Positions 1 to 10,811 of a stretch of 64,000 nucleotides of DNA are shown in pieces. Below the pieces are notes generated by a model, which was not told where the DNA came from, searched no databases, and saw only the letters and a list, made by a program, of their open reading frames with translations. How positions within the stretch are numbered: position 1 is the first letter of the stretch; every line of letters begins with the position of its first letter. This stretch comes from Monoplex corrugatus (taxonomy: Eukaryota > Mollusca > Gastropoda > Littorinimorpha > Ranellidae): NCBI GenBank assembly GCA_030674185.1, contig CM060306.1, forward strand, positions 1,239,132-1,303,131, written 5' to 3'. A program made the translations under genes and the position numbers.

Positions 1-600
1 AAATGTTTTGTAATTCTCATATGAGATTTGGGGCCTTTGACTGTGGTGGCTGAGCACAAGAAAGGACAAGTCTTGCATTTAGGTTTGTTGCATGGAGAGG
101 TTCCTGGAGGTTGGCTGACTGGTTTGCTGAGATTCGAATGCACCAGCAAGTCGCGGAGATTGGTGTCTCTCTTGTAGACGAGCAAAGGGCGCTTGTCAAA
201 GGTTTCACCTGTAGTGGGACTGGATCGCAAAATGTTCCAGTTGGACAAGATGATCCTTTTTATGAGGTGCACGGACGGGTGGTAAACTAGACTGAGGACT
301 GGCCGATCCTCTGTGACAGCTTTGGGCTTTGAATGGAGGGCATTTGGCCGAGAGACAGAGCTGACTTTTTTCCGGGCTTCATTGATGACCTCGGGTGGGT
401 AATGTCTGCGCAGGAAAAATCTAGTCATTTCAACTGCTTTGTCCTGAAAATTGTCTTCGTCTGAGCAGAGGCGTCGTAGTCTCAAGAACTGCGAGTAGGG
501 AATGGTGTTTCTGGTGTTGGAAGTGTGAGATGATTGGTAGTCCAGGTAGGAATGTGAATCTGTAGGTTTGTAGTGGACTGTAGTCACCTTTGACTGTGTG
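1..600 (-). mobile_element. Penelope-like retroelement, C-terminal RT fragment
   Basis: Read leftwards from about 600, one uninterrupted frame carries blocks seen in the C-terminal part of Penelope-like reverse transcriptases. They are HYKPTDSHSYLDYQSSH (near 520-570), IPYSQFLRLRRLCSDED (near 450-500), FFLRRHYPPEVINEARKK, then NLRDLLV and a Cys-rich CNKPKCKTCP block (near 70-95). In this family a GIY-YIG endonuclease follows the Cys block; here it would lie beyond the left edge. The catalytic YxDD core is absent, so the copy is truncated or too diverged upstream of about 600-660. A second copy of the same family, same strand, is at 57.4-59.85 kb. The family assignment is from motif recall, not a search. 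Confidence 0.7.
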
Positions 601-764
601 TTCATGGAGCTGATCAAAGTGTGTGACTGTACGGAGATCCTGACCACAAAATTTGGGGTATTTTCAATGTGGCACATGAAGAAGAAAAATTCAAGGAAGA
701 ACTTCAATATTTAGGCATGAACTAACCCAGCATGTATATATTCAGATCTGTAAGTTTCATTTTG

Positions 765-1880
765 TTCCTTTATGTTTTGTATTTTTTGTGATTTTTTCCT
801 AACCCTTCAAAATGGGCCGTACCTGGGGAAACGCAAGGGGAAAAACTCTCCGTACCGAGTGAGTTAATCAGGATGTAGTCAATCTGACTTTTGGTATTAT
901 CTCCTGGACTCATACAAGTCCATTTTCTTCTATTGGTCTGCTCCATCCAGGTGTTTCCTACTATGATCTGATTCATAGGTACCAAGGCCATGAGGTCCAA
1001 CTATATCCTCCACCCTATCCTGTCCTGATTTAGCATTAAAATCTCCCATTATTACTGTAACTTCTTGTGATTTACATTGGGCCTTGGCCATCTCTAATAC
1101 TTTGTAGAAGTTGTCGATGTCTTCCTGATTACTTGCGGATGTTGGTGCATACACCTGAATGATGTTGATATCAAATAACTTGTCTCCCAATTTGACCAGC
1201 AAAACTCTGTCGGACACAGCCCAGTATCCCCTAACTGCTTTTGATTTGTCCCTGTCCATTATGATGCCTACTCCTCTTTCATGTGAGTTTCCACCAGAAT
1301 ATATTACTGTATACTCTCCTGATGTTATCATGCCTGCCCTCTTCAATCTCATTTCCCCTAGTCCTAAATACTAATGTTAAGCCTTTCCATTTCCATTTTG
1401 ATATTGTCTAATTTACCTTTTTGCAACAATGTTCTGATGTTCCATGTTGCGATTTTGGTATTTTTTCTGAGGGTTGAGGTTGATCGCAGTAGCTTGCTGA
1501 CGGTCTGGTTTCACCTGTGCAGCATGACGGTCCCTACCTGACGAAGGTGCTCCATAGGAGCACCTATTTACGTCGTTATCTTCATTCTTCTTTTGTCTGT
1601 GCATGATTTTGCTTGGGAGAATACGATGGTGGTTTCCCATTGCCATCCATCGGTTTGCTTATGGTCTCTCCGCTAGCCTTTGTCGTTCCCACGACAACGT
1701 ACAAGGCAGTAGGGTGATTTTTTTCAGGTTACCTCCATCAGCCTTATTCTCTCCTGAGATGTCCACAAGGCAGTGGAGCTATTTACCCAGCTGGGGGCCT
1801 GGTTCGTGGGCACCAGGGCATATCCACACTCCGGTGGGCCTGCGTGCCGCACGTCTGGGGGCCAGACCTCTGAGTATTTA
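765..1880 (-). mobile_element. LINE A (RTE-like), 5' UTR plus endonuclease fragment
   Basis: Minus-strand fragment of the LINE family repeated across the window. The segment 1880-1400 is its 5' leader, nearly identical to 29.6-30.1 kb. Then follows an apurinic-type endonuclease (EEP) stretch: a TWNI-like start near 1440, GIIMDRDKSKAVRGYWAVSD, INIIQVYAPTS, VIMGDFNAKSG (near 1040), and an IDYILIN block near 870. EEP nucleases nick target DNA for target-primed reverse transcription. The RT is missing, so the piece is 3'-truncated at about 765, and the frame shifts at least once near 1360-1420. The protein resembles what databases often label craniofacial development protein 2-like, which is an RTE endonuclease. 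Not a host gene. Confidence 0.8.
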
Positions 1881-1894
1881 ATGTTGCTATAAAA

Positions 1895-1931
1895 AAAACC
1901 AACAACAGCAACAACAACAACAACAAAAACC
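1895..1931. repeat. (CAA)n microsatellite
   Basis: About 37 bp of imperfect CAA repeats directly between LINE A and the LINE C fragment. Confidence 0.8.
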
Positions 1932-2885
1932 CGCTAGATTTCAGCTACAAAAGTTTTTCGTTTATGATTTAAAGTTTTGAATTGTTTTATCCATGGAAGT
2001 TTGAGAGCATGTATATGTGTGTGTATATTCATGTACATCTCTCTCTCTCTCTCTCCTATGTGTGTGTGTATATATATATATACATACATATATACCCATA
2101 CATACATATATATATATACATATATACATATATATATATCTATATATATATATATTCATGTAGATAGATAGATAGATAGATAGATATACATGGTCACAAA
2201 TCCTGTATATTCAAACCCCCTTGTTTTATGCTTTTAGTGGCAGTTTTTCTGTTGAAATTATCTTGTTTTCCATTCCATACAAATTGAAAAAATCACTTCT
2301 GTAGCTGTTGTATAATATGATCTGGTTGATTCGGCAACAATATTTACAAGTGTATTAAGTTTTGATACTACAAGATACTTTAGAACTGCGACTTTGCCAG
2401 TTGGGGTAATTGTTCTTTGTGACCAAACTTTGAACAACATTTTTTACTTCTGAGAATGTCGTTATGATTTATCATTTCGCAGTTTCTTAGATCTTGGATG
2501 AAACGCAGAAGAGTTCCATATATTCTTAAATGCAAACAATATAGTATTGGTTATTTTCTCTCACTCCCGAGCCATATTACTTGTTTTTACACTGTTCAGT
2601 AACATGCCTGAAACAGTGCCGTACGTATCAAGTATACGAATAAATCTTACAAACAACGTTTTATATCCTGCTTTTATTCATTGGGTATCATTAGTAAACT
2701 GAGAAATTTTGTGTTCTACACCATGGACCTTTATTTCTTTTATTGAGTCATCGTCCCTTACCATGATGGCTGGCTGGAATCTCTGCTCATAGAATAAAAA
2801 GATAGGGTGAGTTTGGATCTCCTTGCCTACATCCCTTTTGTATATTATACCATTCTGTTGTGTGACCGTTTATAACTGTCATGTG
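1932..2885 (-). mobile_element. LINE C (L1/Tx1-like), RT fragment with internal microsatellite
   Basis: The plus strand here aligns by eye with 26.86-27.6 kb, the same part of the complete LINE C. Shared landmarks are the atccatggaagtttgagagc block near 1990, the ttccattccatacaaa block near 2265 and the agaataaaaagatagggtga block near 2795. On the minus strand a thumb/connection piece with KVWSQRTITPTGKVAVLKYL is visible at 2258-2440. Stops and gaps show that it is dead. A 170-bp compound microsatellite (2016-2190) sits where the complete copy has only a short catatatata run. Confidence 0.75.
2016..2190. repeat. Compound microsatellite (TG)n(CT)n(TA)n(GATA)n
   Basis: Consecutive TG, CT, TG, imperfect TA/CATA and GATA runs, ending with about six GATA units at 2161-2186. 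It lies inside the LINE C fragment. Confidence 0.9.
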
Positions 2886-3063
2886 CACAGGGTGATACGT
2901 GCACATGTTTTTTGTGTTGTGTGCATGGGGTGATGTATGCACGTGTTTTTTTATATTGTGTGAGCAAGGAATTTTGTTTGTGTGTGCGTGCGTAGTATGC
3001 TACAGAATTCTAAACTCAGCTCACCCAAGTTGGGGACGTCTTTCTCTTTCTCAAAAACCATTG

Positions 3064-3596
3064 GAGCTGAAGAAGAAAAAGGAGAAGGAAAAGAAAAGAA
3101 GGTGAGAAAGAAAAAGGAAAAAAAGAAGAAGGCGAGAAAGAAAAAGGAGGAAAAAAGAGAAGAAGAAGGCAAGAAAGAAAAAGAAGAAGAAAAAGAAGGC
3201 GAAGAAGAAGAGAAAGAAGAAAGAGAAGGAGAAGAAAGAGAAGAAGAAGAAGAAAGAAAAAAGTAGATAAAGGAGAAGAAGGAGAAAAAGAAGGAGAAGA
3301 AGGAGACAGAGAAGAAAGAGAAGGAGAAGAAAAAACGAAGAAAAGAAAGAGGAGGAGATGAAGAAAGAAGAGCAGGAAGATAAGAAAAAGGAGTAGAAAA
3401 AGAGGAGAGAAGGAAAAGAAAGAGGAGCAGGTGATGAAGAAGGAGGAGAAGATGAAGAAGGAGAAGGAGATGAACAAGAAAGAGACGAATAAAGAGAAGG
3501 AGAAGAAAGAGGAGCAGGAGATGAAGAAAAAGGAGGAGACAAAGAAAAAGGAGATGAAGAGGGAGTAGGAGACGAAGAAGGAGAAGGAGAGGTACT
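3064..3596. repeat. Polypurine (GAA/GGA)n tract
   Basis: About 530 bp made almost only of A and G on the plus strand, an irregular mix of GAA, GGA and GAAA motifs. Open frames across it (Glu/Lys/Arg-rich one way, Ser/Phe/Leu-rich the other) are composition artefacts. It ends exactly where the jockey-like RT frame begins (about 3597). A shorter purine run of the same kind recurs at 4560-4650 and 15780-15860. Confidence 0.9.
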
Positions 3597-4308
3597 GAAG
3601 CATGTAGACCACAACCCATACCTTGGCGTCCTCATCTCCTCAGACCTGAAATGGTCATCTCACATCACCAACATCTGCAAAAGAGCTGGGTCGGTGCTTA
3701 GATTCCTGAGACGCAACATAGGGAACTGCCCCCAGGAGTGTTGCCGACTGGCCTACATTGCTCTTGTCCAATCAACACTGGAGTATGGCGCAATAGTTTG
3801 GGATCCATACCTGAAGAAGGACATTGATCGGTTGGAGCGAGTGCAACGACAAGCAGCACGCTTCATCAAAAGAGACTATAGGTCTAGAGAAGAGGGCTGT
3901 GTCGACAAGATGCTCTATGAACTGAGCCTTCCTCCCCTACAAGAACGCAGAAAACAACAACGCCTCATCACATTCTATAAAATCAGCCATGGGCTCATCA
4001 AGGCAATGCCACCAGAGAAGTTCCTGACCCCTGCAAACAAAACTAGAAGGAAAATCCGCCCCACAACACTAATGGACTGCGAGACTACAAACATCGTTGC
4101 TCGCCAGGCTGTCAACAACACCAAGGGCTACAAGATTCCAGATGGCACTTCAGAGCAGTACAGAAGCTCCTTTTTTGTAAAGACCATCGAGGAATGGAAT
4201 ATACCTAGAAGGAAAAACAGTCCAGGCCAGTACTGTCACTGCATTCTCAGCAGCGGTGGGCAGTTCTGCAGCTCTCCACTAAATCCACGCTGCATATTAG
4301 TTAGTTAG
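3597..4308 (+). mobile_element. Jockey/CR1-like LINE, RT C-terminal fragment (unit 1)
   Basis: Open frame, about 235 codons, ending at a stop at 4306-4308. It carries the C-terminal part of a non-LTR reverse transcriptase: HNPYLGVLISSDLKWSSHI, LAYIALVQSTLEYGAIVWDP, DIDRLERVQRQAARFI, SLPPLQERRKQQRLITFYK. These blocks lie just downstream of the YADD core in jockey/CR1-type LINEs; the core itself is missing. It is 5'-truncated against the purine tract. The left breakpoint of the tandem duplication (3881-3883) falls inside it, so unit 2 repeats only the part from 15089. About 180 bp of 3' UTR-like sequence ending in a C run (4491-4500) follows. Confidence 0.8.
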
Positions 4309-5156
4309 GATTAGATTAGGTGGGGAAAGGGTGGGGGTGGGGTCGTTTTGTTTTTTGTTGTTTGTTTTTGTGGGCTTGGCACTACCTCTTGTAGTGTCAG
4401 GGCTGGTAATGTACAGGCTCGCCTGTATGTGCAAAGTGAAAAGTAGTAGCGATATGGCAGCTCCACACCTAGCTAGCTTTTATTGTCCCCCCCCCCCACC
4501 ATGTTTTCCATCACAACATAATCAAGTTGGTTTCAGCGACGTATACAGCCAGATCCAGTTCCAGAAGGAAAAGAAACAGGAGGAGGAGATGAAGAAGGAG
4601 GAGGAGATGAAGGAGGAGGAGACGAAGAAGGAGGAGAGGGAAAAAAGTTAATATGAACGTGCGTGAATATGAATGTTGTATGTGTGTTGTATGAAAGTTG
4701 TTAGTAATAAATGTATAGATTATCATTGTGATTTGTCTAGTACCACTGGTTGAAAGGAGAGAGTGTGGTTGCGTGATGGACGAATGCTTTTTGCATGTTT
4801 TGATTGCGTGAGCATGTAACGAGCATGACAGTGGTGACCCTGACAAAAGAATAGATTTAGATTTGGATTTAACCCCCTAATAAAAAGTTGTTTTGATACT
4901 GATTTGTATACCTTGGTGAAAGATTGTGATTTGTACCCCCTCTGACAAGTGTTTCATGTGTTTAATCTTATGCAGTTATTTCATTGGAAACTGATTTCTG
5001 TTTCAAAATACTGATTATTACAACTATTGTTTACTTCATTCATGGCGCTCTAACTTTTATCATAAATAAGCTTAGAGTTCGTGTATTTATTTATGTGTTG
5101 CTTACTTTTCTTTGACATTTTTCTTTTGACAATTCTACTTACCTCAGAAAGTCAAA
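4309..5156. other. Non-coding stretch; possible LTR/leader of the gag element
   Basis: No gene is seen. After the LINE 3' end there is a C-homopolymer, a purine-rich run (4560-4650), a region with an aataaa at 4707, and the motif tggtgaccctgaca near 4831. That motif resembles primer-binding sites of some Gypsy elements just upstream of gag. It suggests that an LTR ends at about 4830, but no second LTR is available to prove it. An identical stretch is at 15515-16366. Low certainty for the LTR reading. Confidence 0.35.
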
Positions 5157-5195
5157 ATGGATAATGAGCACCAGAAACAAAGAGAAGTTTCAGAA

Positions 5196-5265
<70 letters not shown>

Positions 5266-6760
5266 AGAAAAGTGAAAAACAAAGAGAACATGAGAAAGAA
5301 ATGAAGGAACGTAGCTTTAAGTTACGTCAACTGGAATTGGGGGGCAGAGGTAGAGTTAGAGAGGCTAAAATTTGAAAAAAGAAACCAACTATTCGCCCTC
5401 TAAAACTTCTCCCAGTAGCTCTCAGCCCAAGTCCTCATATATCCCAAAATTTCCTCTCTTTGATGAACATAGAGACGACATAGATTTGTTTCTTTTCTAT
5501 TTTGAGTCATGCAACTTCTTGGGTTGGCCTCGTGAAAAATGGACTTTGTACGTCGCATCGCTCTTTAAGGGAAATGCACTAGTACTTTACCATACCCTTG
5601 TGGCAACAGAAGGACTTACTTGGGACCAACTGAGAGAGGAATTTTTGAAAAAATTTCAGTGCACTGCCGATGGTTTCCGAGATAAATTTCGAGCAGTCCG
5701 TCCTGAGAAAGGTGAATCTTTCCCATCGTTTCTGATAAAAATTTCCCATTATTTGGATCGGTGGAGTGAATTATCGCAAACAGACCAAAATTTTGACAGT
5801 CTTCATGATCTCCTTTTGAAGGAGCAGCTTTTGCAGAGCGTCAGTAAAGATCTCACTGTCTTTTTGCGTGAAAGAGAATTTCGCAATCCAGAAGAAATGT
5901 GCCGTGCCGCGGATCAATACCGTGTTGCTCATACGGGAAAAAAAAACACTGCCCGAAAAGTTATTTTCTGTTTTTGACGCGAATGTCTCTGTATATTCGC
6001 CAAATAAAAACCAGTTAGTCTGGAACTTTGGTCGCGGTGGGTATAACACTCCACCACCTCGTTATCAGAAACCATCACCTCGTTTTAGCAATCCATCTCC
6101 TCGTTTCGATAATGTGACACCTCAACAGAAGACGTATGGTCCTCACACAAACCATTTCGGTTATCAGGATTATTCAAGACAAGCCTATTCCAGACCTAAC
6201 CCTGGTGAGAGACAAAACTTTGCCCCCACTCCGTGTTCTCCCGCTGCTATGAGTAAAGCACATACCAGTGGTTAAAAACAACAAAACACAAAAAGTATCC
6301 CTAAATGTAATCATTGTGGATGTAAGTTCCACTTGGTAAAACAGTGTCCTTATATGAACACATCATGAGCAGTGAATGTGGCTTCACATGGGGTGAGTGA
6401 CAATAATATTACACAGGGAGGGGGGGGGGGCATCAGACCTTAGTTTCACAGGCATCTACTGCTGGATTGTGCGTGGAGAAATGCTGTGTGAACGGGTATG
6501 ATGCTACTCTTCTGAGAGATACAGGCTGTACTACAGCAGGGGTCAAGAAGTCTCTGGTGTGACCAGAGCAGTACACAGGTGAGACACAGACATGCCATTC
6601 TTTCGGGGGCAGAATTGAAAGATTTCCTCTTGCAAACATTGAAGTCTTGCCCCCCTATTTCGCAGGAACACTTCTGGCCTGTGTCATTGAAGAATCAGTC
6701 ACTGATCTGATACTAGGTAACTTATCTGGGGTAGCAACTGTGCACGGGGGTTAGAGAGGA
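5157..6760 (+). pseudogene. LTR-retrotransposon gag-protease remnant (unit 1)
   Basis: Broken gag-pol start of a Gypsy-like element. The order is: a charged coiled-coil start with an (RE)n run encoded by an AG microsatellite (5190-5270); a capsid-like block with PLFDEHRDDIDLFLFYFE, GWPREKWTLYVASLFKG and FRAVRPEKGESFPSFLIK (5450-5740); a proline/aromatic-rich linker; a CX2CX4HX4C zinc knuckle (6307-6350); and an aspartic-protease start with LLRDTGCTTAG (near 6505-6540). It is split over at least three frames (shifts near 5340-5400 and 5940, stops near 6275 and 6365), so not functional. LINE A follows immediately at about 6762. Type of element inferred from motif order. Confidence 0.75.
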
Positions 6761-6764
6761 AAAA

Positions 6765-7552
6765 TTGTTCCATGTAATGTATCTACTACGAATTGAAGAA
6801 ATTGTCCACAGGAAAAATACATGCACATCAACTAGTTGCTTAAAATCGAAAGATGGTACGATTCTCATGGAAAAAGACAAAATATTAGAAAGATGGGGAG
6901 AGTACATTAAAGATCTTTTTGAAGATGACAGAAACGCAGAACACATTACAAGAAAGATCTTAGGACCACCCATAATGAAAGATGAAGTTAGAGCAGCATT
7001 GAAAAAGATGAAACCAGGAAAAGCCCCAGGACCAGACAACATTACCACAGAGATGATTGAAGCCCTGGAGGAATTCGGTATAGAAAAAAATAACAGTCGT
7101 CTTAAAGGAAATTTACGACACTGGAAAAATCCCGAAAGATATGTCAAAATCAATTTTAATTGCACTTCCAAAGAAGACAGAGGATATAGAATGCGAACTC
7201 CATCGCACAATCAGTTTGATAATCATGTAACCAAGATCATATTAAGAAATAATCATGATGAGGACAAGGAATAGAATCAAAAGAGAAATAGCAGATGAAC
7301 AGTGTGGATTTGTGGAAGGGAAAGGAGCTATTAATGCCATATACATCCTAAGAACTATCATAGAGAGGTCAATCGAGGTGAACAAGGATTTATATTTATG
7401 CTTTGTTGACTATACCAAGGCTTTCGATCGAGTAAGACATGAAGAATTGATCAACCAACTAGAAAGACTCAATATTGATGGAAAAGATCTACGAATAAAC
7501 AGAAATATGTATTGGGAACAAACAGCTGCAATGAGAATAAAAAACGATATAA
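6765..7552 (+). mobile_element. LINE A, inverted copy: forward half (RT N-terminal part), unit 1
   Basis: Plus-strand LINE A piece: YIKDLFEDDRNAEHI, KMKPGKAPGPDNITTEMIEA (RT block 1, near 7005-7060), a frame break near 7080-7260, then DEQCGFVEGKGAINAIYILR and LCFVDYTKAFDRVRHEELIN (RT block A, the first catalytic Asp of the palm, near 7400-7450). It stops at MYWEQTAAMRIKNDIS. The downstream half, with YADD, follows in the opposite orientation (7550-8023). A 3-bp overlap (gct) marks the junction. Confidence 0.8.
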
Positions 7553-8056
7553 GCTATTTCTGATGTGCATCTGCCATCTGGTGAAATGATCGTTCCCATG
7601 TATTTAAACTTATCAACCTGTCTCAAGGTTGTGCCGTTTGCTGTTATTTTGCATGAGGGGATTTCATGTTTTTTACTGATCGCCATGACTTCAGTCTTCC
7701 TGCTGTTTAGTTCCAAGCCCTTACCTTTGCTTTCTATTTCAAGTATATTCACAATGTTTTGTAGGTCCCTTTCACTTTCTGCAATTAGCACGGTGTCATC
7801 TGCGTATCGAATGTTGTTTATGATTTTTCCTCCAACATTTAATCCAGGGTCTTCCTCTAGGTTTCTCATGATGTTTTGGTTGTAAAGTGAAAACAGATCT
7901 GGTGACAAAACACAACCCACCCTGTCTGACTCCTCTTTTGATGTTTGGAAAGAGCTTATATCATTTTTTAATATCATTGCAGCTGTTTGTTCCCAATACA
8001 TATTTCTGATTATTCGTAGATCTCAGAAATATATATTGGGAACAAACAGCTACAAT
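7550..8056 (-). mobile_element. LINE A, inverted copy: reversed half (RT C-terminal part) and hairpin, unit 1
   Basis: Minus-strand continuation of the same LINE. Read leftwards from 8001 it gives MYWEQTAAM again, GCVLSPDLFSLY, NIRYADDTVLIAESERDLQN (YADD core near 7790-7810), KFKYMGTIISPDGRCTSEIA, then stops at the junction. The outer end is a near-perfect 33-bp inverted repeat (7976-8008 with 8024-8056, 15-bp loop) because a third short copy of the MYWEQTAA segment follows in plus orientation. The 5' and 3' halves converge, which differs from usual twin-priming products. The same structure is in unit 2. Confidence 0.8.
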
Positions 8057-8330
8057 ATAGTGGACACCTTAAACAGCCTCTTCAGATGATGTGAGACATA
8101 AACACTATATGGTGGACACTTTAAAAAGCCTCTTCAGATATATTCGTCTGGATGCAGTTTTCAAGTTTTTACAAGAGATCAATAGATTTCATTTGATATA
8201 ATTCTGCGCATGGGACAACTTTCTAAATGCATTTTAGACTTGATAATCTTGAATTTGGCTTTTCACTGTTGCCTTATTATTTAAAGTTGAGTGTTGTTTT
8301 TAACCTGGTGCTAGCCATGATAAGGCTCTA
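8057..8330. other. Non-coding, short direct repeat
   Basis: Contains a roughly 31-bp sequence (tggacacctt...cctcttcagat) at 8055-8085 repeated imperfectly at 8112-8141. No coding potential seen. Confidence 0.5.
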
Positions 8331-9688
8331 GTAATTGGCTGGGTTATAAGCAATATGAATCTGAGACTAATGATACGCTTCCTTCCCTTGAACATGTACA
8401 CCTTGTACTTTTTCCATAGGTATGACTGAAACAAAGGAAGGATATGGGGATTATTTCGATTTATAGTAAGTTTTGATGCAAGGATTTTATGAAATCCAAA
8501 ACATGTGTGACTGCCCACATTTAATTAAATAGGAATTTTATGGATTTTATGGTCAGTGATGTCAAATGCTTTCTTAAATTCTGAGAAGATAACTCCTGAT
8601 AAATTTGCCACGTCTATGGCTGATAAGTACGAGTGTGTTGTATTTGAAAACAACAGTGTTGCATGAATGATGCAGAAAGAATCCTGACTGAAGTGGGTAA
8701 AAATTAATAGTGAATGACCTTTTTGTTTGTGAACATTGTCTTTCAAGGGGTTTAGAGACCACAGATGGTAGTGATATTGAATTGTAATTGTCTAAAGCAT
8801 TATATCTCTTGTCTTTGGTAAACTGATTGTTTTCGCTTTTTAAAAAAAAAGTATTATATCAGGAACATTTTCTGATCAGTATGTAAACTGAACATATATG
8901 TTAGGTTTCAATGAGGTGAGGCACGAACAGTTTTAACATTTTACTACAGATTTCATCGAGGCCAGATGACCTGTTATTTGTTCATATTGGAGATGTATTT
9001 TTCGACCCCGGGAATGGAGATAAAAGGAAATGTGAATGAATCATTTGACTTATTTTTCTCTTGACAGTACTGTATGAGTTGTTTGCTGTACATATACTGT
9101 GGTAGATCTGTTTCAGTTAATGTTATGTTTTGAGCGACATTAAGGGGTGTTCATGAAAGGCGTTGATGGTCAGTTGTTGGGGAATGTCAGTGTTTTACAA
9201 AGATGAGCCCTTTAGATCTCGTCAGATTGTTGATGTGTCCCTTCAGGTTTTATTCAGTTTATTGACGTAAGCTTTCTTTTGTTTGTTACCATGTTATATA
9301 CTTTGCTTGTAGCTGTTTTATATTTTGTGTATATTTTTTGGCTTATAATGAGTCTCTGCGTCTATGAGACGTAACATCCCTTATGTTCGTGGACAGCCAA
9401 GGTGGTAGTTTGTTTATTCTTACCCATTTATGCCATTTTGGTGTGTGTCTGTAAAGGATAAAGGAAAACCGGTGCCAAATTTCAAGTTTATGTTTTTAGG
9501 ATTCGTACAGCTGTAGACAGAGTGAAACAATGCCTATGATCAATCAGATATACGTGTAGATCGAAATTTTGAACAGTCCAAATGTGGCCCTTTGATTTGA
9601 TTTTTGGCAGTTTGAGAGATTTAATACAACTGATAACATTATGCATATGGTCACGTATACTCAGTCTAGGAGTACTTGTGTATCTAAT

Positions 9689-10642
9689 ATACAGTGCCTG
9701 TTGACTCGCACCACTGAGTGTTACTCGGACATTAAGAACTGGATGACACACAATAGACTTCAGCTTAATGACGACAAAACAGAAGCTATCCTCATTGGCA
9801 CCCGTCAGAAACTTTCTCAGCTGCCTCCTCTTTCTCTCCCATTATGTAACACATCAGTCCCAATTTCTGATTCAGCTAAAAACCTTGGTGTCTGCATTGA
9901 CTCTACCCTCTCCATGAACAACTTTGTTTCTCAAACTGCCAGATCCTGCTACTATCATCTCCATCGTATAAAGCTGATCAGGAAGTATCTCTCTGTCGAA
10001 ACAACTGCAAAACTCGTTCTCTCCTTCATAATGTCTCGCATTGACTATTGCAATTCACTCCTGTCTGGTCTTCCTGCCTCCACCATTCACATCCTACAGC
10101 GCATTCAAAACAATGCTGCACGCCTTGTACTCAAAAAGAAAAAAGCTGACCACATATCTCCTCTCCTGGCACAACTTCACTGGCTCCCTGTATCAAAGCG
10201 CATACAGTACAAACTAGACACCATGTGCTACAAAAGCCTCAATAACGCAGCCCCCGATTACCTGTCAAGCCTACTGAGATCTATGTTCCCTCACGTACCC
10301 TCCGCTCTGCCTCTGATCCTCTGACTCTTCGCTTTCCACGTACTAAGCTCAATACCTATGGTCCACGAGCCTTCTCTGTTTCTGGTCCACTCTCCTGGAA
10401 CAAACTTCCTCTCTCAGTCCGTCAGCAACCTACTTTTGTCTCCTTCAAGTCCGCTCTCAAAACTCACCTTTTCTCTCCTGCATAAAATCCTAACCTCACT
10501 CAACCCTCCCCTCTGCAGCCTGTCTCCGCTCGGAGGGAATCACATGGTTATAATATATAATTGTATGCTATGCTCTCTATAATTTTCCATTGCTTTTATT
10601 CTTGCTTTTATTGCTTTTATTCTTTCTCCCCATTTATAGCCA

Positions 10643-10686
<44 letters not shown>

Positions 10687-10811
10687 TGTATGTGTGCGTG
10701 CGTGTGTGTGCGAGCGTGCGTGCCTGCGTGTGTGTCTGCTTCAGCGCTTAGATTTGATTTTATCAAGATTTTGCGCTATATAAATATTGTAATTATTATT
10801 ATTATTATAAT
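9689..10811 (+). mobile_element. L2/CR1-like LINE, 5'-truncated insertion
   Basis: The open frame from about 9690 to 10324 encodes the C-terminal part of a non-LTR RT: KNWMTHNRLQLNDDKTEAIL (just after the missing YADD), NLGVCIDSTLSMNNFV, LVLSFIMSRIDYCNSLLSGL, ILQRIQNNAARLVL, HISPLLAQLHWLPVSKRIQY. Beyond the stop are a 3' UTR with a (TG)n run (10647-10690), the gcgctatataaata motif and a terminal (ATT)n run. That tail is typical of L2/CR1-type elements. Unit 2 has the empty site (gtgtatctaattgttcaaat near 20863-20880), so the boundaries are well defined, with at most a 3-bp aat duplication. Confidence 0.9.
10647..10740. repeat. (TG)n microsatellite in LINE 3' UTR
   Basis: About 19 uninterrupted TG units, then imperfect TG/CG-rich repeats. 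Part of the inserted LINE. Confidence 0.85.

Noticed and set aside
2951..3635. Ser/Phe/Leu-rich minus-strand frames of about 200 codons over the purine tract
   Set aside because: Pure composition effect of the GAA/GGA repeat; several frames are open at once.
4331..4651. Plus-strand frame with a hydrophobic start (copy at 15537)
   Set aside because: It overlaps LINE 3' UTR, a C-run and a purine repeat; no homology features.
5157..6275. Domesticated gag gene (Arc/PNMA-like)
   Set aside because: Multiple frame breaks, linked zinc knuckle and protease remnants, and different disruptions in the two duplicates point to a dead retroelement.
6765..8056. Standard twin-priming product
   Set aside because: The two halves converge (5' part forward, 3' part reversed), the opposite of the diverging halves expected from twin priming.
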